A stretch of 64,000 nt of DNA, taken from positions 738,001-802,000 of the forward strand of contig CP066701.1 of assembly GCA_016756695.1 (NCBI GenBank), written 5' to 3'. The stretch comes from Heyndrickxia sporothermodurans (GTDB taxonomy: Bacteria; Bacillota; Bacilli; Bacillales; Bacillaceae_C). This document shows, in pieces, positions 1-8,757 of this stretch (position 1 is its first letter; the number at the start of each line of letters is the position of its first letter). The position numbers were made by a program, and so were the translations under genes. The notes below the pieces were generated by a model that saw only the letters and a list, made by a program, of their open reading frames with translations, did not search any database and was not told the DNA's origin.

Positions 1-151
1 TTTTAGATCAATACATGCCCTGGTCAAAAATGATTCAGGCAGAATGTAGCAAATAAATGAAATAGCCGTAATTCGATTAAAAAAGTCAGAATTTACGGCT
101 ATTTACGATGCGTACCGAAAGGTACACTTATTTTTTATAATTCGGGCTTAC
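1..151 (+). mobile_element. Right end of a nested IS66-family element (cut by window edge)
   Basis: Bases 3-56 encode the last residues of an IS66 TnpC, reading LDQYMPWSKMIQAECSK and then TAA; a PW pair near the C terminus is usual in this family. The element ends at base 151 with TTCGGGCTTAC, which matches the outer end of the complete copy at 26870-29285. A 12-bp stem (AAATAGCCGTAA and its complement) lies between the stop and the end, and could act as a terminator or as part of the transposon end. The same 151 bases occur, reverse-complemented, at 26870-27020. Confidence 0.85.
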
Positions 152-1621
152 GTTGACCACAAACCATAAAAAGACTGGAGGAGTACTTCTTATGACTATT
201 ATACGACAACCTAGCCTATTTGGCATACAGGAATTATTTGACATGGAACCTACCCAAAAATATGAAGCCATTATTTCAGCGGTAGATTTGGATTCGATGT
301 ACCATCAAGTGGCGAAAAAATCACGGTTGGGTGCACCGGAAGAACTAAACTATGCAGCCATGATTATCTCCACCTTTGTAAGATACATAGAGCGCATCCC
401 TACGATGAAGGATCTTATAAAACGTCTTCATGATGATCTAGCTTTTAAGTTAAATTGTGGCTTTTTGGTTTCTGATCATGTGCCTTCAGAATCCTCCTAT
501 TCACGTCTCATAACGAAATTGGAGGAAAGCGATATCCTTGAGAAAGAACAAGAAAAAGTGGTCCTCCAGGCTATTGCAGAAGGTTTCATCACGGATGATA
601 CAGTGGCCATTGATGCAACCCATTTTGAAGCACGAGACCAAGCGCAGCCAAAAGAAGAAAAGCCAAAATCTGAACCCCAAAAACGTGGTCGGAAATCAAA
701 AGATGAGCGTGACGGGTGGCTTAAAGAACAAGCTGAAACGGAAGCCAATTTACCTTTATATGATAGAAAAATTGTGGCCCAATTAGATGTTCCCCTAGCC
801 GAACTACGTGCCGAAGTTCCCCAAGACCCTAAATGGGGCGTGAAAAAGAACTCAGAAGGACAAAATGTTTTTTGGTTTGGCTACAAAGGTCATTTAGCCG
901 TTGGTACATCAAGCCAATACATTCTACAGGCTCTTTTTTCATCTGGGAGTCTAAATGATGGTAAGGCAGCTATCCCTTTACTGAAAGGAATTCAGGAACG
1001 CCTTCACCTTCCATTACGTTATCAAACAATGGATGCGGGCTATGACTATGAACCCATATACGAGCAGGTACATCGAATGGGACAACAATCCGTCATCGCG
1101 TATAATAAGCGAAATGAAGGGGAAATCATTGGCTATGATAAACACTTTGCCCCAACTTGTTTCAGAGAGCATTCTTATCGTTATGATAGTTTTGATCCTA
1201 AATATGAAACATTGAAATACACAAGACCAAAGGAATGCAGCGACTGTCCCTTAGCTAATGAAGGTATTTGCCAAAAGGTTTATAAAGTGAAAATCACTTC
1301 AGACCTTCGCAGATATACCGCACCAGCACGCGGGTCACAAGCATGGAAAAACATTTTCAAACGTCGTACTGCCGTAGAACGGGTTAATGCCTATCTGAAA
1401 GAATTCTTTCAACTGAACAATGTTCGCTATCGTACTGGGAAACGTGCAAAAATTCATTTTGACATGGTAACCCTTATTTATAATGCTTCAAAGTTAGCCG
1501 CAGACCGAATTAATGTACAATTAAATCAGCAACAAGTAGCATGATTTCTGTTTTTAAAAATATATTTTAGAAATTCTGTAGGATTCTGTATTTTTAAAAA
1601 GAGCAATTATGAAATTGACTC
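152..1621 (+). mobile_element. IS1182-family element, right-hand part
   Basis: The segment from GTTGACCA (152-159, the 8-bp target copy left by the IS66 insertion) to GACTC at 1621 matches the reverse complement of 25400-26869 wherever I compared it. Homology to the other copy stops at 1621, so this is the outer right end. The left end of this copy lies before the window. The element ends only a few bases beyond the stop codon of the converging bacteriocin gene. Confidence 0.85.
192..1544 (+). CDS. IS1182-family DDE transposase
   Basis: This 450-residue transposase cuts and rejoins the ends of its own element. The N-terminal region (IRQPSLFGIQELFDMEPTQK) and the order of blocks are typical of IS1182. 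The catalytic core includes VAIDATHFEARDQ (first Asp), QTMDAGYDY (second Asp) and KRRTAVERVNAYLKEFF (Glu), with a cysteine cluster ECSDCPLANEGIC before the last block. The start at 192 is preferred over an upstream TTG at 153 because GGAGGAG lies 10 bases before it and the upstream codons lie at the IS66 insertion junction. The reading frame is intact, and the protein equals that encoded at 25477-26829. Confidence 0.93.
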   Translation: MTIIRQPSLFGIQELFDMEPTQKYEAIISAVDLDSMYHQVAKKSRLGAPEELNYAAMIISTFVRYIERIPTMKDLIKRLHDDLAFKLNCGFLVSDHVPSESSYSRLITKLEESDILEKEQEKVVLQAIAEGFITDDTVAIDATHFEARDQAQPKEEKPKSEPQKRGRKSKDERDGWLKEQAETEANLPLYDRKIVAQLDVPLAELRAEVPQDPKWGVKKNSEGQNVFWFGYKGHLAVGTSSQYILQALFSSGSLNDGKAAIPLLKGIQERLHLPLRYQTMDAGYDYEPIYEQVHRMGQQSVIAYNKRNEGEIIGYDKHFAPTCFREHSYRYDSFDPKYETLKYTRPKECSDCPLANEGICQKVYKVKITSDLRRYTAPARGSQAWKNIFKRRTAVERVNAYLKEFFQLNNVRYRTGKRAKIHFDMVTLIYNASKLAADRINVQLNQQQVA

Positions 1622-1624
1622 TAG

Positions 1625-1909
1625 TTACAATATAATATACTTATTATAAGTGACAGCATACGGTCCGTTATAATCTAAATTCAATTGAGACCAATATCCT
1701 GGTTGTGCAATTGGACCAGTGTAAGTAACACCATTTTTTGTAATTGTACCATAATGTTTGAAACCGGAATGATAGTAATGGTTATACCACTGCTTGGTTG
1801 TTTTGCTATATCCATAATTCCATGTTTCCGCAGCCTTTGATGCTATTGGTACTATTGCTCCTAAAACTAACAATGCTAATAGTGAAAAAGTGATTACTTT
1901 TCTTTTCAT
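1625..1909 (-). CDS. Lactococcin 972-family bacteriocin precursor
   Basis: This is a 94-residue secreted peptide. Residues 1-26 form a Sec signal peptide (MKRK followed by a hydrophobic stretch ending SKAAE). The mature part has the family layout: TWNYGYS near its start, then WYNHYYHSGFKHYGTITKNG, and a C-terminal region with repeated Tyr and Asn. Family members inhibit septum formation by binding lipid II, which is known from lactococcin 972 and not shown here. The ribosome site AGGGGAGGGGAG lies just before ATG 1909. The usual partners, a large membrane protein and an ABC ATPase, are absent. IS1182 abuts the stop codon and a tandem IS pair begins about 25 bases before the start, so the native promoter and any downstream genes are cut off. 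Confidence 0.75.
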   Translation of the reverse strand: MKRKVITFSLLALLVLGAIVPIASKAAETWNYGYSKTTKQWYNHYYHSGFKHYGTITKNGVTYTGPIAQPGYWSQLNLDYNGPYAVTYNKYIIL

Positions 1910-1923
1910 ATTCTCCCCTCCCC

Positions 1924-1932
1924 CTAAATTGA
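1924..1932. repeat. 9-bp direct repeat, left flank of tandem IS pair
   Basis: CTAAATTGA occurs here and again at 5603-5611, exactly outside the two tandem IS copies. It looks like a target-site duplication made when the pair, or its progenitor, inserted. The spacer between the two copies does not carry this repeat. Confidence 0.7.
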
Positions 1933-2074
1933 CGTATTGTCAAAACATCTATAGTAAAAAGTTAATAATTCCTTGATTTAAAGAGCTTCACAAGCAAAAA
2001 ACTTGCCACCCCCTGAAACCTAAGGATAATTGAGGTTACCACACACACAATACCTTAGAACAGGAAGTGACAAG

Positions 2075-3515
2075 TTGTATCCTCAATTATTAACCTATTT
2101 ACTCGAATTTATCAAGTATCAAGAACATATTATTCGTTATTTATTGACTCTTCTTGTAGGTGAAAATATGTTTGAGAAACCAACGGAAGAGCCCGTTAAT
2201 ATGCCTTATCGAAAGCTTCAGGTAGATGATCTTCCGATTATTGAAACGATTGAACAGCTTGACTATAAAATTCTTTTACAAGAGTTCTATGAGCAGCACG
2301 GGAAACCTCTCAAACCGGTTCAAAGGCGTGCTAATTCAAAAGTATCAGTACCTAAATCATTGAACTGTCCACAGTGTGGTGCTCCTTCGGACTTTCTTTA
2401 TGCCAACAATGGAGATAAAGGTCAGTTTCAATGTAAGGTATGTTCTTGTCTATTCAGTGATAAGAATCGTTTTTCCAAAGAGGCTATTTTAAAATGCCCT
2501 CACTGTGCCAGAACTCTTGAGAAGATCAAGGAACGGAAAGATTTCTCCGTTTTCAAGTGTAAAAATAATGACTGTTCCTATTATCAAAAGAAGCTGCAAG
2601 CGATGTCTCCCAAAGAGAAGAAACGATTTGAAAAAGATCCTCAAGCATTTAAAGTAAGATATATTTTTCGTCAGTTTCATATAGACTTTTTACCTTTGTC
2701 TAAACAATCACCTGAACTTCCAAGGGTTGATTTGTCCAAGATCTATGCTTCACCACATACATTGGGTTTGATTTTGACCTATCACATAAACTATGGACTT
2801 TCGGCCCGTAGGACAGCAGCCATTATGCAAGATATCCACGGTGTAGCGATTTCTCATCAAACGATATTGAATTACGAAAACAGTGTGGCACTTTTGCTTA
2901 AGTCTTATGTGGATCATTATCCGTACGAGCTTTCCGATCAATTCTCCGGAGATGAAACTTACATCAAAGTGAACGGAAAATGGCACTACTTATTTTTCTT
3001 TTTTGATGCGGTAAAAAAGATTATTCTTTCCTATCCTGTGTCTCCTAATCGGGATACAGCATCAGCCATTCGAGCCATTGATAAAGTGTTAGTGAAGATG
3101 AAAGAGATCCCGGAGAATCTTACCTTCGTAGTCGATGGAAATCCAATTTACCTTCTGGCTCAACACTTTTTCGCCCAGCATGGAATTCGCTTTGATGTGA
3201 AACAAGTCATCGGATTGACGAATGAGGACCCGGTTTCGGCTGAATATATACTATCTGAAACAAATCATCGAGAGACTGAACCGAACTTTCAAGGGCAATT
3301 ATCGCTCTACGCATGGCTTTGGATCCGAACAAGGATCTGTTTCTTATGTCACCCTGTTTGTGGCTTATTTTAACTTTCTACGTCCTCATGCATCCCTAGA
3401 AGGTAAAGTGCCTGTTGTTAATCCAGAGATATCAGGGTTGCCAACAATGCCAGCTCGATGGACAAAGCTTATTGGACTAGCCCAACAGTGGATTTTTGAA
3501 CAAAGGTCTGCCTAA
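2075..3515 (+). pseudogene. Zinc-ribbon DDE transposase, frameshifted (copy A)
   Basis: The restored protein would be about 479 residues. It has CPQCGAPSDFLYANNGDKGQFQCKVC and CPHC...CKNNDC zinc-ribbon motifs in the first half. The catalytic core has GDETYIKVNGKWHYLFFFFD (Asp), TFVVDGNPIYLL (Asp) and, after the lesion, QIIERLNRTFKGNY (Glu). One extra base near 3250 shifts the frame: the first frame runs out at 3373, and the correct frame continues to 3515. The span of 1441 bases is one more than a multiple of three. The start is taken as TTG 2075, after AGGAAG, because copy B can start only at the equivalent TTG. The family is unassigned; it is only loosely reminiscent of IS6/IS240 DDE enzymes. 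Confidence 0.82.
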
Positions 3516-3572
3516 CTTTTTGTTTAGCAGAGCCCTTAAGCTTTTGAGCTATTCAGCAATCGGCGGAGCGAA

Positions 3573-3699
3573 CTCTTGACAAACCGAACTTGCCAATGGT
3601 TTAAAATTGTAAAAACCAAGGGCTTATTTGGCATGCCTTCTTTTTGTCCCCTTCGCCCTTGTTATCCTGAATTCAAACCATTGGCGTGTTTGTCAAGAG
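3573..3699 (+). other. Nested inverted repeats after transposase, copy A (possible structured RNA)
   Basis: Three nested stems can be read: CTCTTGACAAAC (3573-3584) with GTTTGTCAAGAG (3688-3699), CCAATGGTTT (3593-3602) with AAACCATTGG (3675-3684), and CAAGGGC (3617-3623) with GCCCTTG (3655-3661). The same three stems recur without change after copy B at 5398-5523, while the loops between them differ. The region lies outside any open frame. It may be a transposon-end structure or an RNA; its function is unknown. Confidence 0.6.
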
Positions 3700-3929
3700 C
3701 GATTGCGGGGCCGTTCCACCAATAACTGTAAAGAGAACTGAGTGTCTATTGAGTTTTCATAGAACTTTTGACACTACCCCGAAAGCCGTATTGTCAAAAC
3801 TTTTATATAAAATAGGCTATAAACTACCTTAATAGAGGGATTTTTGAGCAAAAAAATTGCCACCCCCCTAAATCTAAGGATAATTGAGGTTACCACACAC
3901 CCAACAACCTTAGAAAAGGAAGTGACAAG

Positions 3930-5348
3930 TTGTACCCTCAAATTATAACCTATTTACTAACTTTTATAAAATTCCAAGAACAAATAATTCGAACATTACT
4001 CACCCTACTTATTGGGAAGAGTATGTTTGATAAACCGAAAGATCAGCAGCCTGTTAACAAACCTTATCGAAAACTACAAGTTGATGATCTTCCCATTATC
4101 GAAATCCCAGAAAAGCTGAATTATCGAAATCTCTAACGGAGTACCAAGAGAAGCATGGGAAATCTCTTAAACCCGTTCGAAGACACAAGAACGCAAAAGT
4201 GTCGGTACCTAAAGGAATGAAATGTCCTAAGTGTGGTGCACCATCTGATTATCTTTATGCCAATAATGGTGATAAGGGACAGTATCAATGCAAGGTATGT
4301 TCTTGCCTTTTCAGCGATAAGAATCGTTTTTCGAAAGAGGCCATTTTGAAATGTCCTCATTGTTCTAAAACACTCGATAAGATCAAGGAGCGAAAAGATT
4401 TCGATGTGTTTAAGTGTAAAAACGACGACTGTCCGTATTATCAAAAGAAATTAAACGGTATGTCTTCCAAAGAAAAGAAACAGTTTAAAAAGGATCCCCA
4501 GTCGTTTAAGTTAAGGTATATTTTTCGCCAATTCCACATTGATTTTCAACCATTATCCAAGAATTCACCGGAGTTGCCAGTTGTTGATCTGTCTAGAATC
4601 TATGCTTCTCCGCATACGTTAGGTTTGATATTGACCTACCATGTGAATTACGGTCTTTCCGCAAGAAGGACCGCTGCCCTTATGCAGGATGTTCACGGTG
4701 TAGCTATTTCGAAATAGTGTGGCTCTTTTACTTAAACCTTACGTGGATCACTATCCTTATGAGCTTTCAGATCAATTCTGTGGTGACGAAACCTATATCC
4801 GGGTCAATGGAAAATGGCATTATCTCTTTTTCTTCTTTGACGCGGTGAAAAAGATCGTCCTTTCGTACCGAGTGTCGCCTAATCGTGATACAGCATCCGC
4901 CATTCAAGCGATAAACGACGTCCTACTGAAGATGGAAGAGATCCCTGAAAACCTTACATTCGTAGTAGATGGAAATCCAATCTATCTTCTAGCCCAGCAT
5001 TTCTTCGCTCAGAATGATATTTCTTTCGATGTGAAGCAAGTAATCGGGCTGACAAATGAAGATCCCATCTCAACCGAATACAGACCGTTAAAACAGATTA
5101 TCGAAAGACTGAATCGCACATTTAAAGGAAATTATCGCTCTACACAAGGATTTGGATCGGATCATGGATCTGTTTCTTTTGTCACCTTGTTTGCGGCGTA
5201 TTTTAACTTTCTACGACCACATGCATCCCTAGAGGGCAAGGTACCCGTTGTGAATCCAAAGTTATCAGGACTTCCTACCATGCCTGCGCGTTGGACAAAG
5301 CTCATCGAGTTAGCTCAACGATGGATAGTCGAACAAAGATCCGCCTAA
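3930..5348 (+). pseudogene. Zinc-ribbon DDE transposase, two lesions (copy B)
   Basis: This is the homologue of the copy A gene and starts at TTG 3930 after AAAAGGAAG. One base is missing near 4126, so the first frame stops at NYRNL. About 23 bases are missing near 4713, where copy A has the codons for HQTILNYEN, and this opens a third frame. The length difference from the restored copy A agrees with these two losses plus one extra codon near residue 38. The catalytic motifs GDETYIRVNGKWHY, FVVDGNPIYLL and IIERLNRTFKGNY are present but spread over separate frames, so the gene is probably dead. Confidence 0.82.
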
Positions 5349-5397
5349 CTTTTTGTTTAGCAGAGCCCTTGGACCATTTAGCAATCGGCGGAGCGAA

Positions 5398-5523
5398 CTC
5401 TTGACAAACCGAACTTGCCAATGGTTTAAAATGAAAATACCAAGGGCTTATTTGGTATGCCTTCTTTTTGTCCCCTTCGCCCTTGTTAACCTTGGATCAA
5501 ACCATTGGCGTGTTTGTCAAGAG
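5398..5523 (+). other. Nested inverted repeats after transposase, copy B
   Basis: The same 12-bp, 10-bp and 7-bp stems seen at 3573-3699 are found here in the same order. The loops carry substitutions (for example ATTGTAAAAACC becomes ATGAAAATACC), yet the pairing bases are unchanged. This pattern is what selection for a folded form would produce, although two copies are too few to prove it. Confidence 0.6.
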
Positions 5524-5602
5524 CGATTGCGGGAGCTCCCCACCTAATAAATGGAAAGTAACCTAAACAACTATTTAGTTTTCATAGAACTTTTTACAAT
5601 AC

Positions 5603-6132
5603 CTAAATTGAATTTTTATCGTAGAATATTTTTTATTTCTTCTACTTGTAATTCAGTATAACAATTGTTAAATCTAGTTTGTATTGGGAAATTAACATTA
5701 GTTTCCATCATTTTATTTAGCTTTTATTTTCCAATTTTCCTAAAGATGTTTTTTAAGACAACCCTTCGTCTCATTTAAACGCCTAACTCCTATTTTTAAA
5801 AAACCGATTTTTGGTTCATCATTCAAAATCCGATCAATATGCATCCTTTCATTGCCGATCATAAAGTTTTAATAAACAATTCATCATTTAAAAATCCGGT
5901 GTCAGTCTTTCGTCCTAGTACAATTACTGTTTCCTTCCTAAACAGATTGGATCGTCTGATCCGATCGCTAAATGATATAAGTATTTTCAAAAATAACGTA
6001 TTGAAAATTAAAAGTTGACTTAAAATTGGAAAGACATAGGGTAAAGTTTCGACCCACCTAAAAAGCTTGCTCTTTTTTCTTCTGTTTCTTCTAATTTCAG
6101 AATCATATGATTCTATATTTAAGACCTTTTCT
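5603..6132. other. Gene-poor AT-rich stretch
   Basis: It begins with the right-hand CTAAATTGA repeat (5603-5611). The next part is probably the original upstream region of the bacteriocin gene, now displaced by the tandem IS pair. On the minus strand a 40-codon open frame (5740-5862) and some neighbouring fragments could be remains of a decayed gene, but I recognise nothing in them. No convincing gene, RNA or terminator was seen. Confidence 0.5.
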
Positions 6133-7767
6133 TTAACTCTTCCTAATCCCTATCTTCCAAACAATCAAATTAACAATAAACGTTATAACTATATTAAGAT
6201 AGATTCCAATACTACTAGACAAACTGAAAAAATGAATCCCAGCGAAAACTGCTATAGGGATGAGAAGTAAGAAAGCTTTCCACCCTTCGCTCTGTCCGAC
6301 TGTTTCAAATGCTTCCGAAAATGGAATAGCTTTTTTCAAAACGATGAAGCAAATCATTGTATATAAAAATGAATCAATTAACACAACTACTAAATCAGGT
6401 ATAATTCTCCCACCATAAATGACAACAAAGATGATACTTAATAATAAATAGATGGGAATGTATAGTTTAACTAAAAAAGCTTTTAATGTCCCTTTAAATA
6501 ATGTGGTGTAATCCTTGATTGGCAATGTTTTATATATCCAGGAACCTTTGTATTTCCCTGAATATCGCAGCATCATGACAATGGTAGGAATAATAATCAT
6601 ACTGAAATAAATCGTTAAATATGAATGACCAGATGCTACTTGCTGATAGCCTCCATCTCTGCTTACACTAAATATAAAAATAAATGGAATAACAAACGAA
6701 AATCCTAATGACGGATATACTTTTAATTTAAAATCGCGTTCTTGTTTCATCATTAAACTGGCAAATCGAAAGAAAGCACGCTCTTCTTTACTTCTACAAA
6801 TATAACTTAATAAAGTATCCTTCCATTTCCTACGCTTTTTAATATTAATATTGCTATGACTGGAAAGCTTTTGCAGATTTCTTTCAAAAGTTGGGACTAA
6901 ACGAAGATAGACGAAAAATGCAACAATTGGTACGATTAATGCCAAGCTCGAAAAGAGTAGATAAAAAGAAGACCCCTGCCCATTAATTAGCCATTCAAAT
7001 GGAGCAGCATACCACATCGGTATAATAAAAACATGCCACCACTGTGGATGAAGAACAAAGTTGAAATCAAATATTTCAAAAGATCGAATGAGAACTTGAT
7101 AACCAACCATTAATGCCAATGATAAACCGATTTGAACATAATTAATCATATCCTTCAGTTTCTCACCATCGAAAAACCGTAAAATAAGAATATATAGTAA
7201 AGCCGTGATAACAACAATCAATAAGTTAATTAAGATTAATTCAATAATACCAATCAGAAAAAATACAATTCCATGTCTAAATAGACCAACGAACATTGGA
7301 ATCGTTGCGATCGATGCTGTTAGAAAAAACAAATAAATACTAATGTGTACAAATTTAGCAACACTGATGGTTTTTCGGCTAATAGGCTTTGTTTGCAGAA
7401 TATTTTTATCCCGAACATCGAGTAAAACAGAAGAGAAATCTGAGATCATTGATGACATGACCATAAACATCGTAATCCCAAAGAAAATACTCATTTGGAA
7501 CATATAATGATTTCCTAATGCAATAAATGGAATGGTGAAAAGGCCCACCAGGACATAGATCCAAAGCGATTTAATAAACCCATTTACTTCCTTCGTATTT
7601 TTTGGTTTTTTTCTATTCGCAGACTGACTGAAAATTGTGGGAACCCGTCTTTGGTCCATCGTGAGTTTTACTTGTAAAATCTTTCTCATGATTGGATAGT
7701 CGACTCCCATTTTCTCAAATACATTTTTAAATCGATCGAGAACTTTTAATGTACGAAAATCTTCCAT
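6133..7767 (-). CDS. ABC transporter permease (YthQ-like)
   Basis: This is a membrane protein of about 544 residues with an N-terminal cytoplasmic segment and about ten or more hydrophobic segments, arranged in two clusters around a basic cytoplasmic loop (SNINIKKRRKWKDTLLSYICRSKEERAFFRF). It lies directly downstream of an ABC ATPase whose stop codon touches its start, so the two are translationally coupled and form one exporter-type complex. Layout and sequence resemble the B. subtilis YthP/YthQ pair. ATG 7767 is preferred over a GTG one codon earlier that overlaps the ATPase stop. The substrate cannot be told from the sequence. The pair lies a few kilobases from the bacteriocin gene but looks like a housekeeping exporter, not its immunity system. 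Confidence 0.82.
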   Translation of the reverse strand: MEDFRTLKVLDRFKNVFEKMGVDYPIMRKILQVKLTMDQRRVPTIFSQSANRKKPKNTKEVNGFIKSLWIYVLVGLFTIPFIALGNHYMFQMSIFFGITMFMVMSSMISDFSSVLLDVRDKNILQTKPISRKTISVAKFVHISIYLFFLTASIATIPMFVGLFRHGIVFFLIGIIELILINLLIVVITALLYILILRFFDGEKLKDMINYVQIGLSLALMVGYQVLIRSFEIFDFNFVLHPQWWHVFIIPMWYAAPFEWLINGQGSSFYLLFSSLALIVPIVAFFVYLRLVPTFERNLQKLSSHSNINIKKRRKWKDTLLSYICRSKEERAFFRFASLMMKQERDFKLKVYPSLGFSFVIPFIFIFSVSRDGGYQQVASGHSYLTIYFSMIIIPTIVMMLRYSGKYKGSWIYKTLPIKDYTTLFKGTLKAFLVKLYIPIYLLLSIIFVVIYGGRIIPDLVVVLIDSFLYTMICFIVLKKAIPFSEAFETVGQSEGWKAFLLLIPIAVFAGIHFFSLSSSIGIYLNIVITFIVNLIVWKIGIRKS

Positions 7768-7769
7768 CA

Positions 7770-8549
7770 CTACACCTCTTGAACGATGGTTACGAATCTT
7801 TCACCAATTTCTTTATGTTCATTAAATCCGGTTAATTGGTTGAAGATCTCCTCCAACGTTCCTTCTTTGTTTTGATTTTGCAGATCGGCAAAGCTTCCGT
7901 CAGCAACGATCTTCCCGCCGTTTAACAAGATGATTCGACTGCTGATTTTTTCAACGACATCCATGATATGTGAAGAATAGAAAATCGTTTTTCCTTGTGC
8001 CGCCAGTTGAGACAAAATTTCTTTAAAAATCATGACGCTATTGGCATCTAGGCCATTAATCGGCTCATCCAAAAACAAAATTTCCGGATTATGTAATAAG
8101 CTGGAGATAATCAATAGCTTCTGTCGCATCCCTTTGGAGTAGGATGAAATTCTTGAATGATACACTTCTCCAACACCAAACAATTCCATTAATCTTTTAG
8201 CCTTGTAATCTACCAAGTCAAAGTCCATTCCATATAGTTCACCAATAAATGTTAAATATTCATGTGCCGTTAAATTATCATATACTTCGGCAATTTCAGG
8301 GACATAGCCGATTTTTCGCTTGTAGTCAATGTTTCCATCTGCAATATCTCTTCCGAAAAGCTTAACTTCACCAGTGTAGCCATCTTCAATCCCAAGAATG
8401 ATTTTCACAGTTGTGCTTTTCCCGGCACCATTTGGACCAATGTATCCAATGATTTCTCCTCTAGTAACATGAAGATCAATTCCTTGGAGAACATCATTCG
8501 TACCATAGCTCTTTCGTAAATCACTAATTGTTAAAATTTCTTCTATCAT
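7770..8549 (-). CDS. ABC transporter ATP-binding protein (YthP-like)
   Basis: This is a cytoplasmic ATPase of about 259 residues that powers the permease encoded next to it. Walker A is GPNGAGKST, the signature motif is SSYSKGMRQKL (the usual LSGGQ is replaced by YSKGM, as in many exporter ATPases), Walker B is PEILFLDEPINGLD, and the switch histidine is in YSSHIMDVVE. Start ATG 8549 is chosen because GGGGGTG lies about 7 bases before it; a GTG at 8564 is possible but has no better site. Role: ATP hydrolysis driving export or membrane protein function through the partner permease. Confidence 0.87.
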   Translation of the reverse strand: MIEEILTISDLRKSYGTNDVLQGIDLHVTRGEIIGYIGPNGAGKSTTVKIILGIEDGYTGEVKLFGRDIADGNIDYKRKIGYVPEIAEVYDNLTAHEYLTFIGELYGMDFDLVDYKAKRLMELFGVGEVYHSRISSYSKGMRQKLLIISSLLHNPEILFLDEPINGLDANSVMIFKEILSQLAAQGKTIFYSSHIMDVVEKISSRIILLNGGKIVADGSFADLQNQNKEGTLEEIFNQLTGFNEHKEIGERFVTIVQEV

Positions 8550-8605
8550 TCCGTTCACCCCCACAACATATTATTTTTAATATTAACATAATTTTACAAA
8601 CAATA

Positions 8606-8630
8606 AAAACCCATCGTTTAGATGGGTTTT
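8606..8630 (-). terminator. Rho-independent terminator
   Basis: AAAACCCATC, a 5-base loop and GATGGGTTTT form a 10-bp stem with flanking A and T tracts. It lies past the end of the exonuclease-family gene (8758, leftward) and before the ABC ATPase, so it separates the two leftward units. Confidence 0.75.
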
Positions 8631-8658
8631 CAAAAAGGTTTGGCTATTCTGGACTATT

Positions 8659-8696
8659 GATTTCCGCTACAGGTACTCGCTTTCCGCTCCAATCAA
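8659..8696 (+). repeat. Short remnant of the dispersed 'TTTCCGCT' repeat
   Basis: GATTTCCGCTACAGG followed by CGCTTTCCGCTCCAATC resembles the two edges of the longer repeat at 21984-22212 with the centre missing. It looks like a deleted copy of that family. Confidence 0.5.
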
Positions 8697-8757
8697 CATG
8701 GTGTCAATATCAACACTGGATTTTAAAACGGCCTAAAAAAACTGTGTGCATATCCAA

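Larger units (their letters stand above)
1934..3777 (+). mobile_element. DDE insertion sequence, tandem copy A
   Basis: The left end begins GTATTGTCAAAAC and the right end is ...TTTTGACACTAC, giving imperfect terminal inverted repeats (GTATTGTCAAAA against GTAGTGTCAAAA). One transposase pseudogene fills the middle. About 260 bases of non-coding sequence follow it and contain a set of nested inverted repeats. A second copy in the same orientation begins 10 bases later. I cannot assign the family with certainty. Confidence 0.8.
3788..5602 (+). mobile_element. DDE insertion sequence, tandem copy B
   Basis: This copy begins GTATTGTCAAAAC at 3788 and ends TTTTTACAATAC at 5602. It has the same gene and the same structured 3' region as copy A, but is clearly diverged in sequence. 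The two copies are in direct orientation with a 10-base spacer (CCCGAAAGCC). The pair as a whole is bounded by CTAAATTGA on both sides. Confidence 0.8.

Noticed and set aside
1934-5602. Naming the tandem elements as IS6/IS240 family
   Set aside because: The zinc-ribbon N terminus, the terminal repeats and the apparent 9-bp duplication do not fit IS6, so the family is left open.
5740-5862. Minus-strand 40-codon frame in the stretch after the tandem IS
   Set aside because: Too short and without family support; recorded only as possible remains of a decayed gene.
6133-8549. ABC transporter as the immunity/export system of the bacteriocin
   Set aside because: Its subunits resemble the YthP/YthQ type and not the lactococcin 972 partner proteins, it lies on the other side of the tandem IS, and it has its own ribosome sites and layout.
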